This document shows, one piece after another, positions 6,963 to 15,359 of a DNA stretch of 29,885 nt. The notes beneath the pieces are model-generated. The model was not told the DNA's origin and searched no databases. It was given only the letters and a program-made list of their open reading frames with translations. Position numbers and translations under genes: made by a program. This stretch comes from an uncultured bacterium (GTDB lineage: Bacteria; Planctomycetota; Uabimicrobiia; Uabimicrobiales; JABWCH01): NCBI GenBank assembly GCA_938003875.1, contig CALKWO010000053.1:1-29885 (forward strand), read 5' to 3'. Within the stretch, counting starts at the first letter, position 1, and each line of letters begins with the position of its first letter.

Positions 6963-8993
6963 CTATTGAGCTAAAACAAGCGGGCTGAAAACAACATAGA
7001 GTATTAGAGTAGCAACAACCACAGCAATACCCATCCATAGGGCACCTTTGGATGTTTCCAGGCGGATGGTGGTATTTTGTTTGAATTGGATTGGCTCGGC
7101 CAGAGGCTTGATAACGGTAATCAAAGCCATGACAAAAATGCACAAGCCAAAGCATATCGCCATACGATTCAGGAATTGTATATCAGGAAAAACAAGTTTC
7201 ATGAAACCATAGGCTACGATGTTGGTGAGAAGACCCAATACACCTGCCATAGCAGGAGCTTTGCGGAAAAGGAATCCGAATACAAAAACAGCCAGGATAC
7301 CAGGGGAAATAAAACCCTGTCCTTCTTGAATTATCGTGAATATACTATGGCTGATTTTAGGATTGCCTAATTGGGGTGCCATAAAGATGGCAATGATGGT
7401 AAATAAGACTACAGAGATACGGCCTACTCGGACGAGAGCATTCTGAGATGCTTTGGGCGATATGTATTTTTGATAGATATCCATAGAGAAGATGGTAGAG
7501 GCAGCATTGAGCATGGCTGCCAGAGAGCTTACGACTGCACCCAGTAAAGCTGCCAGTACAAAACCTACAAGACCAACTCCCTGAGGAAGTACGTTGCCTA
7601 GAAGCTGAGCCAGAGCGGTATCGTATTTGTAAGCGATGAACTTCTCGCTTGTGAGCATTGCGTTTGCTGCTTTAGCCTGCTCTTTTACTTTTTGGTTATA
7701 GACTTCGATTTCCGCTATAATAGATGGGAAAGCACTTTTTGCAGATTTGTCTTCTGTTTCGAAAACAGTGAACTGGGATACAGAAGTAGCTTCAAATTCT
7801 GCTTTTTCAATAGGAAGTACAAAGGGATTGGCAATCTTGACTTTTTTCATGGCCTCTGCATCATCGAAGATAGCAATCATGAATTTTTCTGATTTCCAGG
7901 AATCTATTGCTTCTTGCTGAGGGGATACGGCTTTTTCTATGAAAAGAGTCTGAGGATTGGCTTTGAGATATTTGGCAAAGACTTTGGCATTATCATAAAT
8001 CGCTTCTTTTTGCATGTCTTTGGCAAAAAGGTTGAAGGCAATGATGCCAGGGATAACGATAGCAAAAGGAATGATCAATTTCATGAAAGCAGCAAAAACA
8101 ATTCCTTTTTGTCCTTGTGCCAGAGAAGCAGAGCCCAGGGTTCTTTGCGTGATATACTGGTTCAAGCCCCAATAGTAAAAATTAGGTATCCACAGACCGA
8201 GCAAAAGGGCGGTCCAGGGCAAAACGCTATCGTTGGAAGGCAGGAACATATTCATACGAACTTTATTAAGATCGAAAAAACGCTCCATGGCTCCTTTTGC
8301 CTGTTCCAAAGGCACAACCGTTACAGCACCTGTTGTAATATCCAAAACCTGAGAAGCTTCCTGCACGCTGCCTAGCTTCTGGAAAGCAAAAAACATGATG
8401 ACACCACCACCTATAATCAAGGCACTTCCCTGGATTAAATCCGCCCAGGCACAGGCTTTTAAACCACCAGCGCAAACATAGAGCATAGCGATGATACCAA
8501 TCACCAGAGCAGCAAACGAAAGGGTAACATGGTAGCCTGTCATAGCACCCAGAGTGCGTATGGTCAAAGCCCCAGAATAGGTTACTGACCCTAGCAGAAG
8601 CATGTAAATGAAAAGGGTAGCAACTGCCATGATGGTTCTTGTTGTAGCATTATAGCGATATTCCAAAAATTCTGGTATTGTATAGATTCCTGCTCTTAAA
8701 AAATAAGGCAGAAAACAAAATCCTACAACTACCAGCGTAATGGCTGCCATCCATTCATAGCTGGCAATGGCTATACCCACATGGCTTGCAGCATTTCCTG
8801 TCATTCCTACGAATTGTTCTGTGGAAATGTTTGCTGCAATCAAAGAAAATCCTATCAACCACCAGCTCAAACCACGTCCTGCAAGAAAATAGTCTTCGCC
8901 GGTTTTGCCATTACGGCTCATCAGCATACCGATGCTGACAACGCAGATGACAAAAATAACAAAAACAACAATATCCATAAGACCAAAAACCAT
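6963..8993 (-). CDS. Sodium:solute symporter (SSS family, SGLT-like) with large internal insert
   Basis: 676 residues, polytopic, with many hydrophobic helices. The N-terminal GRGLSWWLIGFSLIAANISTEQ and the C-terminal core LLGAVVSSLAAMLNAASTIF (about 483-502) are SSS signatures. The second corresponds to the sodium-site serines of vSGLT-type transporters, so Na+-coupled uptake of a sugar or other small solute is expected; the substrate cannot be read from the sequence. Residues about 325-455 form a hydrophilic Lys/Glu/Ala-rich insert between two membrane segments where relatives usually have a short loop. The ATG at 8991-8993 has GGAG eight bases upstream. The gene is divergent from the DUF58 operon and may be read through into the channel operon, 85 bases downstream. 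Confidence 0.9.
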   Translation of the reverse strand: MVFGLMDIVVFVIFVICVVSIGMLMSRNGKTGEDYFLAGRGLSWWLIGFSLIAANISTEQFVGMTGNAASHVGIAIASYEWMAAITLVVVGFCFLPYFLRAGIYTIPEFLEYRYNATTRTIMAVATLFIYMLLLGSVTYSGALTIRTLGAMTGYHVTLSFAALVIGIIAMLYVCAGGLKACAWADLIQGSALIIGGGVIMFFAFQKLGSVQEASQVLDITTGAVTVVPLEQAKGAMERFFDLNKVRMNMFLPSNDSVLPWTALLLGLWIPNFYYWGLNQYITQRTLGSASLAQGQKGIVFAAFMKLIIPFAIVIPGIIAFNLFAKDMQKEAIYDNAKVFAKYLKANPQTLFIEKAVSPQQEAIDSWKSEKFMIAIFDDAEAMKKVKIANPFVLPIEKAEFEATSVSQFTVFETEDKSAKSAFPSIIAEIEVYNQKVKEQAKAANAMLTSEKFIAYKYDTALAQLLGNVLPQGVGLVGFVLAALLGAVVSSLAAMLNAASTIFSMDIYQKYISPKASQNALVRVGRISVVLFTIIAIFMAPQLGNPKISHSIFTIIQEGQGFISPGILAVFVFGFLFRKAPAMAGVLGLLTNIVAYGFMKLVFPDIQFLNRMAICFGLCIFVMALITVIKPLAEPIQFKQNTTIRLETSKGALWMGIAVVVATLILYVVFSPLVLAQ

Positions 8994-9216
8994 AACATTT
9001 TCTCCTACATTCTCACAAAAAAAATATACAAAATACTATACTAAAGAGTATATCAAAGCTATCCAAAGATAGCCAGAAAAAACTATCCAGCATTCCGCGG
9101 GAAAAATAAACTACTTCATCCGCTATTTTATCTTGCCTATTGCCACTTTCCGATATTTTTGTTAAAATCTATTTTTATTGATATAAATTAATCTTGTAAC
9201 AAAGGAAAAGGGCAAA
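8994..9216. promoter_or_regulatory. Divergent intergenic region with two tandem short palindromes
   Basis: Separates the symporter (minus) from the DUF58 operon (plus). It carries TATACT-AAAG-AGTATA (9037-9052) and GCTATC-CAAA-GATAGC (9058-9073). Both are perfect 6-4-6 inverted repeats whose centres lie 21 bp apart, about two helical turns, on the symporter side. They could be operator sites for a dimeric regulator. The two half-sites differ, so one shared regulator is not assured. Confidence 0.4.
9159..9187 (+). promoter_or_regulatory. Sigma-70-type promoter of the DUF58 operon
   Basis: TTGTTA (9159-9164) and TATAAA (9182-9187) are separated by 17 bases, a close match to the housekeeping consensus. 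They sit 30 bases upstream of the DUF58 ATG, leaving a short leader with the Shine-Dalgarno AAAGGAAAAGGG. Sigma-factor preference in this organism is unknown. Confidence 0.55.
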
Positions 9217-10107
9217 ATGGCAGAACAGAATTTTTTGGATAAAGAGTTTATGAACAAGCTGGAACAGCTTTCGCTCTTTTCCCGAAAAGTATTTCGCGGT
9301 TTATTGAAGGGAGAAAGGCGGAGTAAAAAAAAAGGTGTTTCCATAGAATTTGCGGATTACAGAGACTATACACCAGGAGATGACTTGCGCTTTCTGGACT
9401 GGAATATCTATGGGAGGTTGGAACGGCTTTTGGTCAAGCTCTTTCAGGAAGAAGAAGATTTGAATATTTGTCTTTTACTGGATCGCTCTCCCTCCATGAA
9501 ATTTGGCAGCCCAGAAAAATTTTTATATAGTAAAAAATTGCTTGCAGCTTTAGCATATATTGCTTTAATAAACATGGATCGAGTAGCCATTGGAACATTT
9601 TGTTCTGATTTAGACTACTTTTTGCCTCTTACCAGGGGAAAGCAAGCCTCCTGGAGAGTATTGGAATTTCTGGAAAGCATTCCCTGTGCTACGGAGGGAA
9701 TCACGGATTTATATAAATCCTGCCGTTCTTTTGCCATGAAGCTCAAAAGTCCAGGTATCGTGATCCTGCTCTCCGATTTTATGAATGAAGAAGGTTTTGA
9801 AAAAGCTCTATCTTTTTTTGCTACCTCTTCCAGAGATACATTCTTATTTCATATTCTATCCCAGGAGGAAATTCGTCCTGTTGTTGCAGGCGACTTGCGC
9901 CTGGTAGACAGTGAAACCTTTTTCCCTACAGATGTAAGCATTAGCGATGCTTTACTAAAAAGCTATCAGTCTACTTTGCAGGGATATATCCAGAAAATAC
10001 ATGATTGGGCCAACAAACACGATATATTTTATTTATATACAAGCAACCAACAATCTTTTGAAGATTTGGTTATAAAATACTTACGAGAAATCGGAATGCT
10101 CCGATAG
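9217..10107 (+). CDS. DUF58 domain protein
   Basis: 296 residues without signal peptide or membrane helix. It matches the DUF58 core: a basic stretch, then EFADYRDYTPGDDLRFLDWN (about 44-63), R67/R70 and LFQEEEDL, followed by a degenerate VWA-like half with LLLDRSPSM (about 86-94). DUF58 proteins usually sit in operons with MoxR AAA+ ATPases and BatA/VWA membrane proteins and are thought to help assemble or activate complexes; the biochemical role is not settled. Here it opens a plus-strand operon with a BatA-like gene two positions downstream. No moxR gene is present in the window. Confidence 0.9.
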   Translation: MAEQNFLDKEFMNKLEQLSLFSRKVFRGLLKGERRSKKKGVSIEFADYRDYTPGDDLRFLDWNIYGRLERLLVKLFQEEEDLNICLLLDRSPSMKFGSPEKFLYSKKLLAALAYIALINMDRVAIGTFCSDLDYFLPLTRGKQASWRVLEFLESIPCATEGITDLYKSCRSFAMKLKSPGIVILLSDFMNEEGFEKALSFFATSSRDTFLFHILSQEEIRPVVAGDLRLVDSETFFPTDVSISDALLKSYQSTLQGYIQKIHDWANKHDIFYLYTSNQQSFEDLVIKYLREIGMLR

Positions 10108-10132
10108 AAGATTTTATCAGAAAGGGAATTAC

Positions 10133-12043
10133 GTGAATAATATTCCAGAAAACCTTATGCCTTTTATGAAAGAAGTGCTGGTTCAACTGGAAGGGAAAGT
10201 GCCAGAGGAGACTCTGGAAAAGTTAGCTCGAACTTTACTCAGAGAAATGCAATACCAGCAGCTAAGAGATACCGCTTATGGTTCTTCCAGCTCAGCCCTG
10301 AGCGAAGTACGCCAATCACTCAAACCTTTAGAAGAAGTTTCCAAAACACAGCGTTACCTTGTAGATCATGTAAAAAGCCTTCTTGTTTTTCAAGAAGAAA
10401 CCAAAAAAAATTATACCCATTTAGTGGAAAGTATAGATAAAGTCCAGCAATATACGCAAAAAGGCGATACTTTTTTTCAAACTTTAAAAGAAATCCTGGA
10501 AAATGAAGAGAAAAAAATCCAGGAGCAGGCCTTGATGCTGAATGCACTACAGGAGAATTTGAATAAAATTTTTCTCGATTGCCAAACCTTTTTCCAGAAA
10601 CAAGCAGAAAAGCATAGCGAAGAAACACAAAAGCAAAGCGAAAATCTCCAGCAACAGGTTGCACAATTGCAAAAAGATATTGTCCAGTATGAACTTTTAT
10701 TAAAAAATGTCTCCTCTCATTTGGAGAAAATGGGACAAGAGAAACTTTCTTCCACGGTCTTGAATTCTTTGCAAGAGATTCAAAAAAATATACAACAGAT
10801 TCCTGCACAGTCCAGACAGGAAGAATTCTTGAAAAAATTAGGAGATCTGTTTCATCAGGATTTGCAGAGCCTGGAAGAAAAAACTCTCAAGGAAATAGAG
10901 CTATTCAGGAAAAATTTGGAATCGAACGGACAAAAAATACCAGAGAATCTGGAAAAAAATTTGCGGGAACTTTCTCTTAACCTGGAACAAAGCCAGAAAA
11001 AAATTTCTAACCTGGAAACCATCCACTTGCAGAGCCAGGAATCTTTTCAAAAACATTGGAGCATTCTTTCCAATAAAATAGAGGAATTTTCTGGACAACT
11101 GTATCGCATCCAGGAAATGAATGCTAAAAACACAGAAAATCCTGTACAGGAGAATTTGCAGGAATTCAAGAATATTCTTTCAGGAGTAAAAAATTTAGCT
11201 CAAAGCTTACAGATTCTACAGCATCTTCCAGAAAAGCTCAATATTCCTGAAAATTTTTCCGCAGTTGTGGAGAGCATTCCTGCGAGCAACCGCAAGATCA
11301 AAGAATACATAGAACTCTTCCGCCAGGATTTATCTCTTGTGTCTCAGCATTCTCTGGAACTATTGAAAGCAAACAGAGAGCAAACGGCAGAATTCGCCAA
11401 GCTTCAAACTGCTTTAGTTCCTGAAATTCATGCTTTGCAGCAAAGCTGGCAAAAATTCGGCTTAAAACTAGACGACCACTGGACAGGAAGCCAGGAAATT
11501 TTAGGTAAGAACATGGGCGAACTCGTTGCCTCCATCGCTCAGATGAAGGCATCTCTCAGCCAGATAGGACAAATTCAGGAACGTCCACGTCCCTCTTACG
11601 AGTCTTCTAGCATTACCCAGGAAATCAAGGATTATGTCAGAGATCGTATGGAAATTGCAGTGCAGAATATCAAGGAAAGTCTGGAAAGCGCGATAGTCAA
11701 TATCAAAAAAGATTTGAAAAGTGCCATATCCCAGGAAATCAGACAAATGGCGGACGAAATCAAGTCTACTTTCCAGTCTGTCAAGTCCACAGAGATAGAA
11801 AAATCACAAAAAAATCTGCAACCCTTAGAGAGCATGCTGGACGAAATGCACAAAACAATGAATCGCATTGACCTTCGTATGATACCAAAAGAGGATAAAT
11901 CTTTTGCTTCAGAAGAAAAGGTATCTAGCACATGCCCTCATTGCGGCAAAGAAGTGATTGGCCCTGTTTCCTTTCAGGGCAAACGTGTATCCTGTCCAGC
12001 TTGCAAAGATAAATTTACTTTTCCAACGATTATAAAGCCATGA
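10133..12043 (+). CDS. Long coiled-coil protein with C-terminal zinc ribbon, function unknown
   Basis: 636 residues. The GTG start at 10133 is supported by AAAGGG seven bases upstream; an ATG at Met9 is the alternative. Most of the protein (about 60-590) is Q/E/K/L-rich heptad-like sequence with no signal peptide or membrane helix, so a long cytoplasmic coiled coil is expected. The last 38 residues contain two CXXC pairs (C601/C604 in CPHCG, C621/C624 in CPAC) spaced as a small zinc ribbon. I do not recognise it as a named family. It lies between the DUF58 and BatA-like genes, and its stop overlaps the next start (ATGA at 12040-12043). It may be a scaffold linking the DUF58 protein to the membrane VWA protein, but that rests on position alone. 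Confidence 0.8.
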   Translation: MNNIPENLMPFMKEVLVQLEGKVPEETLEKLARTLLREMQYQQLRDTAYGSSSSALSEVRQSLKPLEEVSKTQRYLVDHVKSLLVFQEETKKNYTHLVESIDKVQQYTQKGDTFFQTLKEILENEEKKIQEQALMLNALQENLNKIFLDCQTFFQKQAEKHSEETQKQSENLQQQVAQLQKDIVQYELLLKNVSSHLEKMGQEKLSSTVLNSLQEIQKNIQQIPAQSRQEEFLKKLGDLFHQDLQSLEEKTLKEIELFRKNLESNGQKIPENLEKNLRELSLNLEQSQKKISNLETIHLQSQESFQKHWSILSNKIEEFSGQLYRIQEMNAKNTENPVQENLQEFKNILSGVKNLAQSLQILQHLPEKLNIPENFSAVVESIPASNRKIKEYIELFRQDLSLVSQHSLELLKANREQTAEFAKLQTALVPEIHALQQSWQKFGLKLDDHWTGSQEILGKNMGELVASIAQMKASLSQIGQIQERPRPSYESSSITQEIKDYVRDRMEIAVQNIKESLESAIVNIKKDLKSAISQEIRQMADEIKSTFQSVKSTEIEKSQKNLQPLESMLDEMHKTMNRIDLRMIPKEDKSFASEEKVSSTCPHCGKEVIGPVSFQGKRVSCPACKDKFTFPTIIKP

Positions 12044-13959
12044 TACTAAACTTGTTTCTTGATCCTTCAGCCTTTTGGTGGCTTTTACTTCTTCCTGTAA
12101 TTGTGTTTTTCTATTTTTTGAAGCTAAAAAGAGATGAATGTCTGATTCCTTCTACTTTGCTCTGGAAGAAAGTGATCGAAGATACCAGAGTGAATAGTCT
12201 TTTTGCTCGTTTAAAGAAAAATCTTTTGCTTTTTTTTCAGCTTCTTTTGATGGCACTTTTGATTCTGGCTTTGGCAAGACCTTTTTTGGCTTCCAGAACA
12301 AAAGAGGAAAAAAAGATAGTTTTGCTGATAGATCGCTCTGCGAGCATGGGGACTAAAGAAGCAGAAGATATTTCTCGTATGGATAAAGCCAAATCTCTGG
12401 CGGAAAAAATAGTAGATGATTTGATGGATGGCGATAGTGCTATGATTATTTCTTTTGCAAAGCATGCTACTGTCCATCAATCCTTTACAGGCTTGAAATC
12501 CTTGCTGAAAGAACGCATTCGTTCTCTTTCTCCATTGCAGGAAGAGACCAGAATAGAAGAGGCTCTTTTGATAGCACAGAGTATGCTGGAAAAGGTACCT
12601 TCTTCTACTTTATACATCATCACAGACGGAATCATTCCCGACTGGGACAAGATCAAGGAACAATATCTCTTAGAAAAAAACAAAAAAAAGACCAAAATAG
12701 TTCTTCCTAAGTTTCTATTGCTTGGCGAAAAATCGGCTAATGTTGCTATTTTAGGCTTTGAAATAAGAAGTGACAAACTGGGCAAGCAGCAAGGCTTTGC
12801 CAAGATCCAAAATTTAGGGGATAAACCAGCGAAAGGCTATATAGAGCTTTACATAAATGGCGAGGCACTTTTGCAAGAGATTAAAACAGTAGATCTAGGC
12901 CCAGGAGACACTATCGGTGTCTTTTTCCCAAACCTTCCTGTTCAGGAAGGAAGGGTAGAGGCCAGCTTTGTTCTTACACAAGGCGAAGACTATCTGGCTC
13001 TTGATAATAAAGCCTATTTTTTTGTTCAGGCAAAGCAAAAGCCCTCTATTGCCCTTGTTACCAAAGGAAACTTTTTTTTGCAAAGAGTATTGGCAAGCTA
13101 TGAAAGCGATTTGAGCATTCTCAGCAGCGAAGAGTATCAGAAAGAAGAAAAAAAATTCGATGTGGTTGTTTTTGACAACTGCTCTCCTGATAAAAAGCTG
13201 CCTTCAGGAGGCTATCTTTTTATCCATTCTATGCCGTTTTTGCCTGGTTTGCAAGTTCAAGGGGAGATTCAGAGTAATTCAGGCTCGCTTCTGAACATCA
13301 CGGATCAGAATGAGTTTCATCCTTCGATGCGTTTTGTGGATATGAGAAAACTTTCTTTGAAAAAAGCCATGAATCTCCTCTGGCCCCTGGATACTGTACC
13401 GATTTTAGAATCGCAAAACCATATTCTTATAGGTTCTTTTACCAGAGGGAAGCAAGACTATATCATAATTGCTTTCGATCTTTTGCACTCAGATTGGCCC
13501 CTAAAGCTTTCTTTTCCTTTGTTTATGGCAAATACCATAGAATGGCTTTTAGAAAAGCAAACTAAGAATAACATACGGACAGGGGAATCTTTTGAGATTT
13601 CTATGCCTAAAACAATAGCAGAAATCCAGATCATAGACCCCATAGGTAAAAAATTTTTTCTGCCTGCTTCCCCTTTGGACAGTCCTATTTTTTCTCAGGC
13701 TCACTATGCAGGTTTTTATGATATACAAGCCACTGGAGTCCCTAGACAAACTCTGGCAGCCAATTTTTTTTCTCAGCAGGAAAGCACCGTATCTCCCAGA
13801 AAGGATCTTTTTCCAGGAGAAAAAACATCCCAACAAAATTTAGAGCCTGTTACCAAAGAAATCTGGCAGGCTTTTGCCTTCATAGCATTTTTCATTCTTC
13901 TTGCAGAATGGTATCTTTACCATCGCAGATCGTTTTCAGGTTTTCTTACAAAGGCTTAA
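12040..13959 (+). CDS. BatA-like VWA-domain membrane protein
   Basis: 639 residues. The N-terminal BatA-type region begins LFLDPSAFWWLLLLPVIV, with membrane helices at about 12-28 and 60-80. A VWA domain follows with MIDAS motif DRSAS (98-102), T170 and D196 in ITDG. Beyond it is a long beta-rich region (about 230-600) likely outside the cytoplasm, then a C-terminal helix (about 610-626) and a short basic tail. It is longer than classic BatA and resembles the larger BatA/VWA proteins of planctomycetes and relatives. The start overlaps the zinc-ribbon gene by four bases and the stop is three bases before the SpoIID-type gene, so all four genes are probably co-transcribed. A role in envelope integrity is inferred from the family. 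Confidence 0.87.
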   Translation: MILNLFLDPSAFWWLLLLPVIVFFYFLKLKRDECLIPSTLLWKKVIEDTRVNSLFARLKKNLLLFFQLLLMALLILALARPFLASRTKEEKKIVLLIDRSASMGTKEAEDISRMDKAKSLAEKIVDDLMDGDSAMIISFAKHATVHQSFTGLKSLLKERIRSLSPLQEETRIEEALLIAQSMLEKVPSSTLYIITDGIIPDWDKIKEQYLLEKNKKKTKIVLPKFLLLGEKSANVAILGFEIRSDKLGKQQGFAKIQNLGDKPAKGYIELYINGEALLQEIKTVDLGPGDTIGVFFPNLPVQEGRVEASFVLTQGEDYLALDNKAYFFVQAKQKPSIALVTKGNFFLQRVLASYESDLSILSSEEYQKEEKKFDVVVFDNCSPDKKLPSGGYLFIHSMPFLPGLQVQGEIQSNSGSLLNITDQNEFHPSMRFVDMRKLSLKKAMNLLWPLDTVPILESQNHILIGSFTRGKQDYIIIAFDLLHSDWPLKLSFPLFMANTIEWLLEKQTKNNIRTGESFEISMPKTIAEIQIIDPIGKKFFLPASPLDSPIFSQAHYAGFYDIQATGVPRQTLAANFFSQQESTVSPRKDLFPGEKTSQQNLEPVTKEIWQAFAFIAFFILLAEWYLYHRRSFSGFLTKA

Positions 13960-13962
13960 TCT

Positions 13963-15111
13963 ATGAAAACTATATTTCTTGTTTTGTTCTGTACTCTGTT
14001 TCTAGTCGGTTGCTTTGGAAAAAGTGCCCAAAAAAATCTGGAGAAAGAACCTTCGATACGAGTATGTCTGACCCAGGCAGTCAATAAAGAAAATACCATT
14101 GAAACCACAGGAGAATATACCATTCTGAATCATGATGGTAGCCTCGTCCAGGAAGGGAAAAAACTAGAGCCAGCCAGGCTTATGGGCAAAGAAGGAGGAA
14201 TCTGGCTAAATGGTAAAAAATACCTTACAGAGAGATTAGAAATCAAGAATCAGGGAAATGCACTGATTCAGGTTAACGGAATTCCTTATAGGGGAGATAT
14301 TCTTTGTCTGATGGACGGCAGCCGCTTTCTCCTGGTGAATGTCTTGTCTATAGAAAACTATATCAGCAGTGTCATTGGATCTGAAATGCTTCTGTCCTGG
14401 CCTGAATCTACCTTAGAAGCACAAGCCATCATTGCAAGAAGCTTTGCATATCATGAAAAAGCCAACCAGAAAAAAACTTTTTTCGATGTATATGATAGCA
14501 CAGCAAGTCAGGCTTATAAAGGTGCCAGCAAAGAAAATGAAAAATCCCAGGCCATAGTCAGGAAAACCAGAGGCATGATTCTTCTCTATCAAAATCGTCT
14601 TTTCAAGACTTTCTTCCATAGTACCTGCGGAGGCCACACAGCCAATGCCCACAATGTTTTTGACTATTACGATATTTCCCCTTTGAGTGGCCGTGAATGC
14701 CCCTTTTGCAAGACAAGCCCTCATTACTCCTGGGCCTATACAGTAGATCCTGAAATTTTAACAAATTTTCTAAAAGACAGAAAAATTCCTCCCCCCTTCC
14801 AAGGAATCAGCATAGAAAAAACAGACAAGGCAAAACGAGTCCTGAGTCTGAAAGCTTTTTTCGGCAATTCCCAAACTTGCTCCATAAAAGCATCTGACTT
14901 GCGCCATGATTTAGGTGCCAATAAATTAAAAAGTACCCTCTTTACGATGGAATCCAGACCTGAAGGCATCGTGTTTGAAGGAAAAGGATGGGGGCATGGG
15001 GTAGGGCTATGCCAGTATGGGGCAAAGACAATGGGCGAAAAAGGGCATTCCAGCCTGGAAATCTTGACCTTTTACTATCCCTCATCCCAAGTCTATCGCC
15101 TCTGGAAATAG
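13963..15111 (+). CDS. SpoIID/LytB-domain lipoprotein (probable peptidoglycan lytic transglycosylase)
   Basis: 382 residues. MKTIFLVLFCTLFLVGC is a lipoprotein signal with lipobox LVGC (Cys17). The SpoIID domain (about 105-380) shows IENYISSVIGSEM with the likely catalytic Glu141, then LEAQAIIARSFAYHE, HSTCGGHT (219-226) and the C-terminal GKGWGHGVGLCQYGA (341-355). In Bacillus, SpoIID cleaves glycan strands lacking stem peptides; outside spore formers such proteins act in general cell-wall turnover. As the last gene of the DUF58/BatA-like operon it links that module to the cell wall. No sporulation role should be assumed. Confidence 0.88.
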   Translation: MKTIFLVLFCTLFLVGCFGKSAQKNLEKEPSIRVCLTQAVNKENTIETTGEYTILNHDGSLVQEGKKLEPARLMGKEGGIWLNGKKYLTERLEIKNQGNALIQVNGIPYRGDILCLMDGSRFLLVNVLSIENYISSVIGSEMLLSWPESTLEAQAIIARSFAYHEKANQKKTFFDVYDSTASQAYKGASKENEKSQAIVRKTRGMILLYQNRLFKTFFHSTCGGHTANAHNVFDYYDISPLSGRECPFCKTSPHYSWAYTVDPEILTNFLKDRKIPPPFQGISIEKTDKAKRVLSLKAFFGNSQTCSIKASDLRHDLGANKLKSTLFTMESRPEGIVFEGKGWGHGVGLCQYGAKTMGEKGHSSLEILTFYYPSSQVYRLWK

Positions 15112-15359
15112 GCGGAAAATACGCGGTTTTCATTCATTACATGACTATCGGCTTTTTGGGTTCTGAAAAGAGGATTTTATAAGCTTAAGCTTCTATTCTG
15201 CGAACGGGCATAATTTAAAACTTTACCACAGAGAGACAGAGAACACAGCGATGCGTCAGCCTCGCTGTGTTCATCTGTGTCTATCCGTGGTTCAAATTTT
15301 GCCTAATTTTGTATACAATCCAAATGAGAAGTGCTGTAAATGAGAAATGGTTAACTTAC
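15112..15359. other. Convergent gap with palindromic repeat
   Basis: A 248-base non-coding gap between two convergent genes. It contains the perfect 12-bp palindrome AAGCTTAAGCTT (15181-15192) and the larger inverted repeat annotated separately. No T-tailed hairpin was found for either flanking gene, so the large palindrome may be the effective bidirectional terminator. Confidence 0.6.
15225..15291. repeat. Imperfect palindromic intergenic repeat (ACCACAGAG type)
   Basis: The inner arms GAACACAGCGA (15241-15251) and TCGCTGTGTTC (15262-15272) are perfectly complementary around a 10-base loop. Pairing continues imperfectly outward to ACCACA (15225) and CGTGGT (15291). The wording 'accacagag...acagag...atctgtgtctatccgtgg' is like scattered intergenic repeats I know from many bacterial genomes. 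A fragment with the same core, ACAGAGAACAC, recurs at about 24012-24022, supporting a dispersed family. Confidence 0.75.

Noticed and set aside
7914..8375. Plus-strand ORF of 153 codons inside the symporter gene
   Set aside because: Antisense to a well-supported membrane transporter; the translated sequence has no domain or signal.
13963..15111. Sporulation gene
   Set aside because: The SpoIID domain occurs widely in non-spore-formers. The lipoprotein signal and BatA-like operon context point to general cell-wall work, and no other sporulation gene is present.
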